Assembly (NCBI GenBank): GCA_005799475.1
Contig: SYGQ01000105.1
Location: forward strand, 1 to 17,231
DNA from: Planctomycetia bacterium
GTDB lineage: Bacteria > Planctomycetota > Phycisphaerae > Phycisphaerales > SM1A02
Length of the DNA stretch: 17,231 nucleotides
Direction of reading: 5' to 3'
Shown: positions 14,490-17,231 of the stretch, one piece after another
Layout of the letters: each line of letters begins with the position of its first letter
Numbering within the stretch: the first letter of the stretch is position 1
Made by a program: the position numbers and the translations under genes
Notes under the pieces: model-generated
What the model was told of the DNA's origin: nothing
Seen by the model: only the letters and a program-made list of their open reading frames with translations
The model's database searches: none

Positions 14490-15204
14490 GAGTGCATCCA
14501 TCCTCGAAGCGCGCTCAGTGCGGAAGACCTACGCGTTCGGTTCGGTCGGTGTCCCAGTACTCCTTGGCGCGAGCCTCGCCGTGCGCGAGGGCGAGTGGCT
14601 CGCGGTGCTCGGGTCGAGCGGGTCAGGCAAGAGCACGCTCTTGCATCTCCTGGGCGGCCTTGACCGACCCGATCGTGATGGCGGCGAAATCTGGTTCGCG
14701 GGCGAACGGCTCGAACTCGCTGGCGGACGACGGGTCGATGCCTACCGCAACTCGTCCATCGGATTCGTGTTCCAGTTCTATCACTTGCTACCGGAGTTGA
14801 CGGTGCTCGAGAATGCGGTGCTGCCGGGACTCGTCGGTGGGATTGGCCCCACAGCGCGCGCTCGCGCGAAGGCGGCCACGGCGACGGCGCACGAGATTCT
14901 CGATTCGTTCGGTCTCTCTCATCGCTTGCGGCACCGACCGGCGCAACTCTCCGGCGGCGAACGGCAGCGTGTGGCCATCGCTCGTGCCCTCGTGAATCGG
15001 CCGCGCGTGCTCTTGGCAGACGAGCCCACCGGCAACCTCGACTCGGCAACAGGGTCGGGGATTCTCGATCTTCTTGCCGATCGGCATCGAGCAGGTCTCA
15101 CAATGGTGATGGTGACGCACGATCACGCCGTGGCCGCCCGGGCAACGAGGATGGTGCACCTGAACGCAGGTGTCGTCGAATTCGGCGCAAAATCGACCTT
15201 GTAG
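14482..15204 (+). CDS. lolD: LolD-type ABC transporter ATPase
   Basis: This 240-residue ATP-binding subunit has Walker A GSSGSGKST (44-52), the Q-loop in VFQFYHLLPELTVLENA, the ABC signature LSGGERQRVAIARAL (156-170), Walker B VLLADEPTGNLDS (176-188) and an H-loop in MVTHDH. The order and wording (LPELTVLENA, ADEPTGNLD) are typical of the LolD/MacB/FtsE group, and the partner permease directly upstream makes LolD the best assignment. It powers release of outer-membrane lipoproteins from the inner membrane. The start overlaps the permease stop. It is the last gene of the nnrE-permease-lolD unit; a hairpin starts 18 bases after its stop. Confidence 0.9.
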   Translation: MAESASILEARSVRKTYAFGSVGVPVLLGASLAVREGEWLAVLGSSGSGKSTLLHLLGGLDRPDRDGGEIWFAGERLELAGGRRVDAYRNSSIGFVFQFYHLLPELTVLENAVLPGLVGGIGPTARARAKAATATAHEILDSFGLSHRLRHRPAQLSGGERQRVAIARALVNRPRVLLADEPTGNLDSATGSGILDLLADRHRAGLTMVMVTHDHAVAARATRMVHLNAGVVEFGAKSTL

Positions 15205-15222
15205 CGGCGTTATAGGACTTCC

Positions 15223-15249
15223 GCTCGGAGCGCGACCATCGCTCAGAGC
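15223..15249. terminator. Strong hairpin after lolD (possible terminator without U-tract)
   Basis: GCTCGGAGCG and CGCTCAGAGC form a 10-bp stem with one G-A mismatch around a seven-base loop (15233-15239). It begins 18 bases after the lolD stop in the largest non-coding gap of the window. No T-run follows, so it is not a classical intrinsic terminator; a U-independent terminator, mRNA 3'-end stabiliser or chance are all open. Confidence 0.45.
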
Positions 15250-15338
15250 ACCGACGCACTAGCAAATGATGACGCTCGCTTGAGCCAGGGCAGTGACAAT
15301 CCGATCCTCCATGTGTGGCATGCATGGTGCGCAGGGTT

Positions 15339-15361
15339 GGAGCGGCACTCCTGTCGGCTCC
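15339..15361. promoter_or_regulatory. Inverted repeat GGAGC-N13-GCTCC upstream of the clpC -10
   Basis: A perfect 5+5 inverted repeat ends one base before the -10-like TAGGAT (15363-15368), covering the expected -35 to spacer region. This is where a repressor operator would sit. It is not CIRCE and not a CtsR box, and five-base arms can arise by chance. Confidence 0.25.
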
Positions 15362-15362
15362 G

Positions 15363-15368
15363 TAGGAT
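15363..15368 (+). promoter_or_regulatory. Candidate -10 (TAGGAT) of clpC
   Basis: TAGGAT is the same hexamer as before gyrA and the STAS gene, but here it lies 31 bases before the ATG, leaving a leader of about 25 bases that contains a strong Shine-Dalgarno site. No good -35 at 16-18 bp was found; TTGGAG at 15337-15342 is 20 bp away. Confidence 0.45.
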
Positions 15369-15382
15369 CCATCGTTCCACCT

Positions 15383-15390
15383 GAAGGAGG
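15383..15390 (+). promoter_or_regulatory. Strong Shine-Dalgarno site of clpC (GAAGGAGG)
   Basis: GAAGGAGG lies nine bases before the ATG at 15400 and is the best ribosome binding site in the window. It contrasts with the genes that lack any such site and fixes the clpC start. Confidence 0.8.
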
Positions 15391-15399
15391 TTCTCTTCG

Positions 15400-17231
15400 A
15401 TGTTCGAGCGATTGACTGACCGTGCACGGAAAGTGATGGCGCTGGCCAACCAAGAGGCCCAGCGGTTCAACCACGAGTATGTCGGCACCGAGCACATTCT
15501 CCTGGGCCTCGTCAAGGAAGGGTCAGGGGTCGGCGCGAATGTGCTCAAGAATCTCTCGATCGACTTGAGGAAGGTCCGCCTCGAAGTGGAGAAGCTCGTC
15601 AAGAGCGGCCCCGAGATGGTGACCATGGGGAAGTTGCCGCAAACCCCGCGCGCGAAGAAGGTCCTTGAGTACGCCATCGAGGAAGCGCGCAACCTCAATC
15701 ACAACTATGTCGGCACCGAGCACCTCCTTCTCGGCCTCCTGCGCGAACACGACGGCGTGGCCGCGCAGGTCCTCGTCAATCTGGGCACGAAACTCGAAGA
15801 TGTCCGCGAAGAAGTCTTGAACCTCCTCGGCGCCGGAGTCGATCAAGACGATGCGCCGCCTCAGACCCCGCCCGAGGGCCAGGGCGAGGCAGGCCCACCA
15901 GATCGCGAAGGCGCGCAGCGCCGTCCAACCAAGAGCAAGACGCCCGCGCTCGACTCGTTCGGCCGCGACCTCACGGAACTGGCTCGCAACGGCGAACTCG
16001 ATCCAGTGATTGGCCGTGTGCAGGAAATCGAGCGGCTCATCCAGGTGCTCTGCCGCCGGACGAAGAACAATCCTGTGCTCTTGGGCGAAGCCGGAGTCGG
16101 CAAGACTGCCATCGCCGAGGGTCTCGCGCAGGCCATCATCAATCAAGAAGTCCCCGACCTCCTGTTTGAGAAGCGACTCGTGGTGCTCGACCTCGCGGCG
16201 ATGGTCGCGGGCACCAAGTACCGCGGGCAATTCGAGGAGCGCATCAAGGCAGTCATGAATGAAGTGCGCCGGGCGAAGAATGTGATCCTCTTCATCGACG
16301 AACTGCACACGCTTGTCGGTGCTGGTGGTGCCGAAGGTGCGATCGACGCGTCGAATGTCCTCAAGCCCGCGCTCTCGCGCGGCGAGATCCAGTGCGTCGG
16401 CGCGACCACCTTCGACGAGTACCGCCCGTACATCGAAAAGGATGCGGCGCTTGAGCGCCGATTCCAATCCATCGCGGTCGAACCGCCGAGCGCGCCGCAA
16501 ACCATCGAGATTCTCAAGGGACTCCGCGACAAGTACGCGGCGCACCACAAAGTCCGCTACACCGACGATGCCCTGCGGTCCGCGGTGGAACTCTCGGCTC
16601 GCTACATCACCGGTCGGGTGCAGCCCGACAAGTCGATCGATGTCATTGACGAAGCCGGCGCGCGCCTTCGCCTCAAATCGATGACGAAGCCGCCCGACCT
16701 CACCGAACTCGAGGAGCGCGTCGAACGGCTCAGCATCGACAAGGAAGAGGCCGTCAAGGGTGCCGACTACGAGCGCGCCGCCGAACTCCGTGATCAAGCG
16801 GAGAAACTCCGCAAAGAAAAGGAACGACTCCAGCAGTCCTGGCGCGACCGGCTCAATGAGGTCGAGGCCGTTGTTGACGAAGATGTCATCCGCGAAGTCG
16901 TCGCCAAGATGACGGGCGTTCCGCTCACGCGCATGGCTGAGGCCGAGTCGCAGCGACTCCTCCAACTCGAAGGCGAGTTGCACAAGAAGGTCGTCAGCCA
17001 AGATGACGCGGTCAAGGCCGTGTCGCGCGCAATCCGCAAGGCGCGCGCGGGCCTCAAGGACCCGAAGCGTCCAATGGGCTCGTTCCTGTTCGTCGGCCCC
17101 TCCGGCGTCGGCAAGACGCTCCTGGCGAAGGCGATCGCAGAGTTCATGTTTGGCGACCCTGAGTCCATGATCTATCTCGACATGAGCGAGTACATGGAAA
17201 AGCACACGGTCTCCCGACTCGTGGGCGCCCC
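15400..17231 (+). CDS. clpC: ATP-dependent Clp protease ATP-binding subunit ClpC (3' end outside window)
   Basis: About 610 residues are visible of a protein normally 810-850 long. ClpC is a Hsp100 unfoldase that feeds proteins to ClpP. Two Clp N-terminal repeats occupy about 3-70 and 85-145 (each with NHxYVGTEHxLLGL). A Pro/Gly-rich linker (about 148-175) follows. The first AAA+ domain has Walker A GEAGVGKT (229-236) and Walker B LFIDE (D300, E301). A UVR-like motif in the middle domain (DYERAAELRDQAEKL, 456-470) separates ClpC from ClpB and ClpA. The second Walker A, GPSGVGKT (566-573), is present, and the sequence ends inside that domain at RLVGAP. No stop or frameshift is seen. The ATG is set by a strong ribosome binding site. 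The gene appears to be transcribed alone from its own 195-base upstream region. Confidence 0.96.
   Translation, partial: MFERLTDRARKVMALANQEAQRFNHEYVGTEHILLGLVKEGSGVGANVLKNLSIDLRKVRLEVEKLVKSGPEMVTMGKLPQTPRAKKVLEYAIEEARNLNHNYVGTEHLLLGLLREHDGVAAQVLVNLGTKLEDVREEVLNLLGAGVDQDDAPPQTPPEGQGEAGPPDREGAQRRPTKSKTPALDSFGRDLTELARNGELDPVIGRVQEIERLIQVLCRRTKNNPVLLGEAGVGKTAIAEGLAQAIINQEVPDLLFEKRLVVLDLAAMVAGTKYRGQFEERIKAVMNEVRRAKNVILFIDELHTLVGAGGAEGAIDASNVLKPALSRGEIQCVGATTFDEYRPYIEKDAALERRFQSIAVEPPSAPQTIEILKGLRDKYAAHHKVRYTDDALRSAVELSARYITGRVQPDKSIDVIDEAGARLRLKSMTKPPDLTELEERVERLSIDKEEAVKGADYERAAELRDQAEKLRKEKERLQQSWRDRLNEVEAVVDEDVIREVVAKMTGVPLTRMAEAESQRLLQLEGELHKKVVSQDDAVKAVSRAIRKARAGLKDPKRPMGSFLFVGPSGVGKTLLAKAIAEFMFGDPESMIYLDMSEYMEKHTVSRLVGA

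Noticed and set aside
15279..15314. Heat-shock sigma-32-like promoter (CTTGAG with CTCCATGT) before clpC
   Set aside because: The spacing is 22 bases instead of about 13-14, and the -10 match is poor.
15309..15327. CCATG/CATGG inverted repeat with a central GCATGC before clpC
   Set aside because: The arms are short and overlap other small palindromes. Nothing else supports a site.
15523..17205. A 560-codon minus-strand open frame opposite clpC
   Set aside because: It is a codon-register antisense shadow of clpC, whose domains and motifs are complete on the plus strand. The product is rich in Asp, Glu, Arg and Leu without a motif.
1..17231. tRNA, rRNA, CRISPR, insertion sequences or prophage genes
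   Set aside because: None was recognised. Nearly all bases fall in assigned genes and the gaps are too short for most such elements.

Overview
The window is a densely packed bacterial chromosome segment, about two thirds G+C by eye, with almost no non-coding DNA. It encodes outer-membrane functions: LpxI for lipid A, a LolC/LolD pair for lipoprotein export, and ExbD and TonB-like proteins. It also carries an O-antigen-ligase-like protein, a planctomycete-looking gyrase A motif (HPHGES..YPT) and very few Shine-Dalgarno sites. Together these suggest a Gram-negative of the Planctomycetota, perhaps class Phycisphaerae. That assignment is inference from protein style; no rRNA or marker tree is available here.

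Layout: (1) 1-606 (+): the C-terminal end of a DsbD-like thiol:disulfide protein, then a DUF4286-like protein. (2) 578-2782 (-): an O-antigen ligase-like membrane protein, convergent with block 1. (3) 2805-4866 (+): a LOG-family phosphoribohydrolase, LpxI, and a TlyA/FtsJ-like methyltransferase that lacks the S4 domain. (4) 4910-7531 (+): gyrA. (5) 7544-9450 (+): a STAS-domain protein, an ExbD/TolR protein and a TonB-like protein, with no ExbB. (6) 9443-12125 (-): a family 2 glycosyltransferase, SurE and a cysteine-rich exported protein. (7) 12164-15204 (+): NnrE, a LolC/E-type permease and LolD. (8) 15400 to the end (+): clpC, cut by the window edge. No tRNA, rRNA, CRISPR array, insertion sequence or prophage is visible, and no gene-free stretch exceeds 200 bases.

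How the genes relate: most units serve the cell envelope (lipid A, lipoprotein release, energy transduction, surface glycan, disulfide chemistry). The rest are housekeeping (gyrA, clpC, surE, nnrE). Gene content is ordinary. The striking signals lie in the DNA text. First, reading every line, I found no ACGT tetramer in all 17,231 bases, although ACGA, ACGC, ACGG and xCGT words are common; this suggests strong, lineage-wide avoidance of that palindrome. Second, several genes at transcription-unit starts have a TANNNT -10-like hexamer only 6-11 bases before the start codon and no Shine-Dalgarno site, which points to leaderless transcripts. One 22-bp divergent spacer seems to share a nearly symmetric -10 core. 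The STAS-ExbD-TonB set without ExbB is the most unusual gene grouping.
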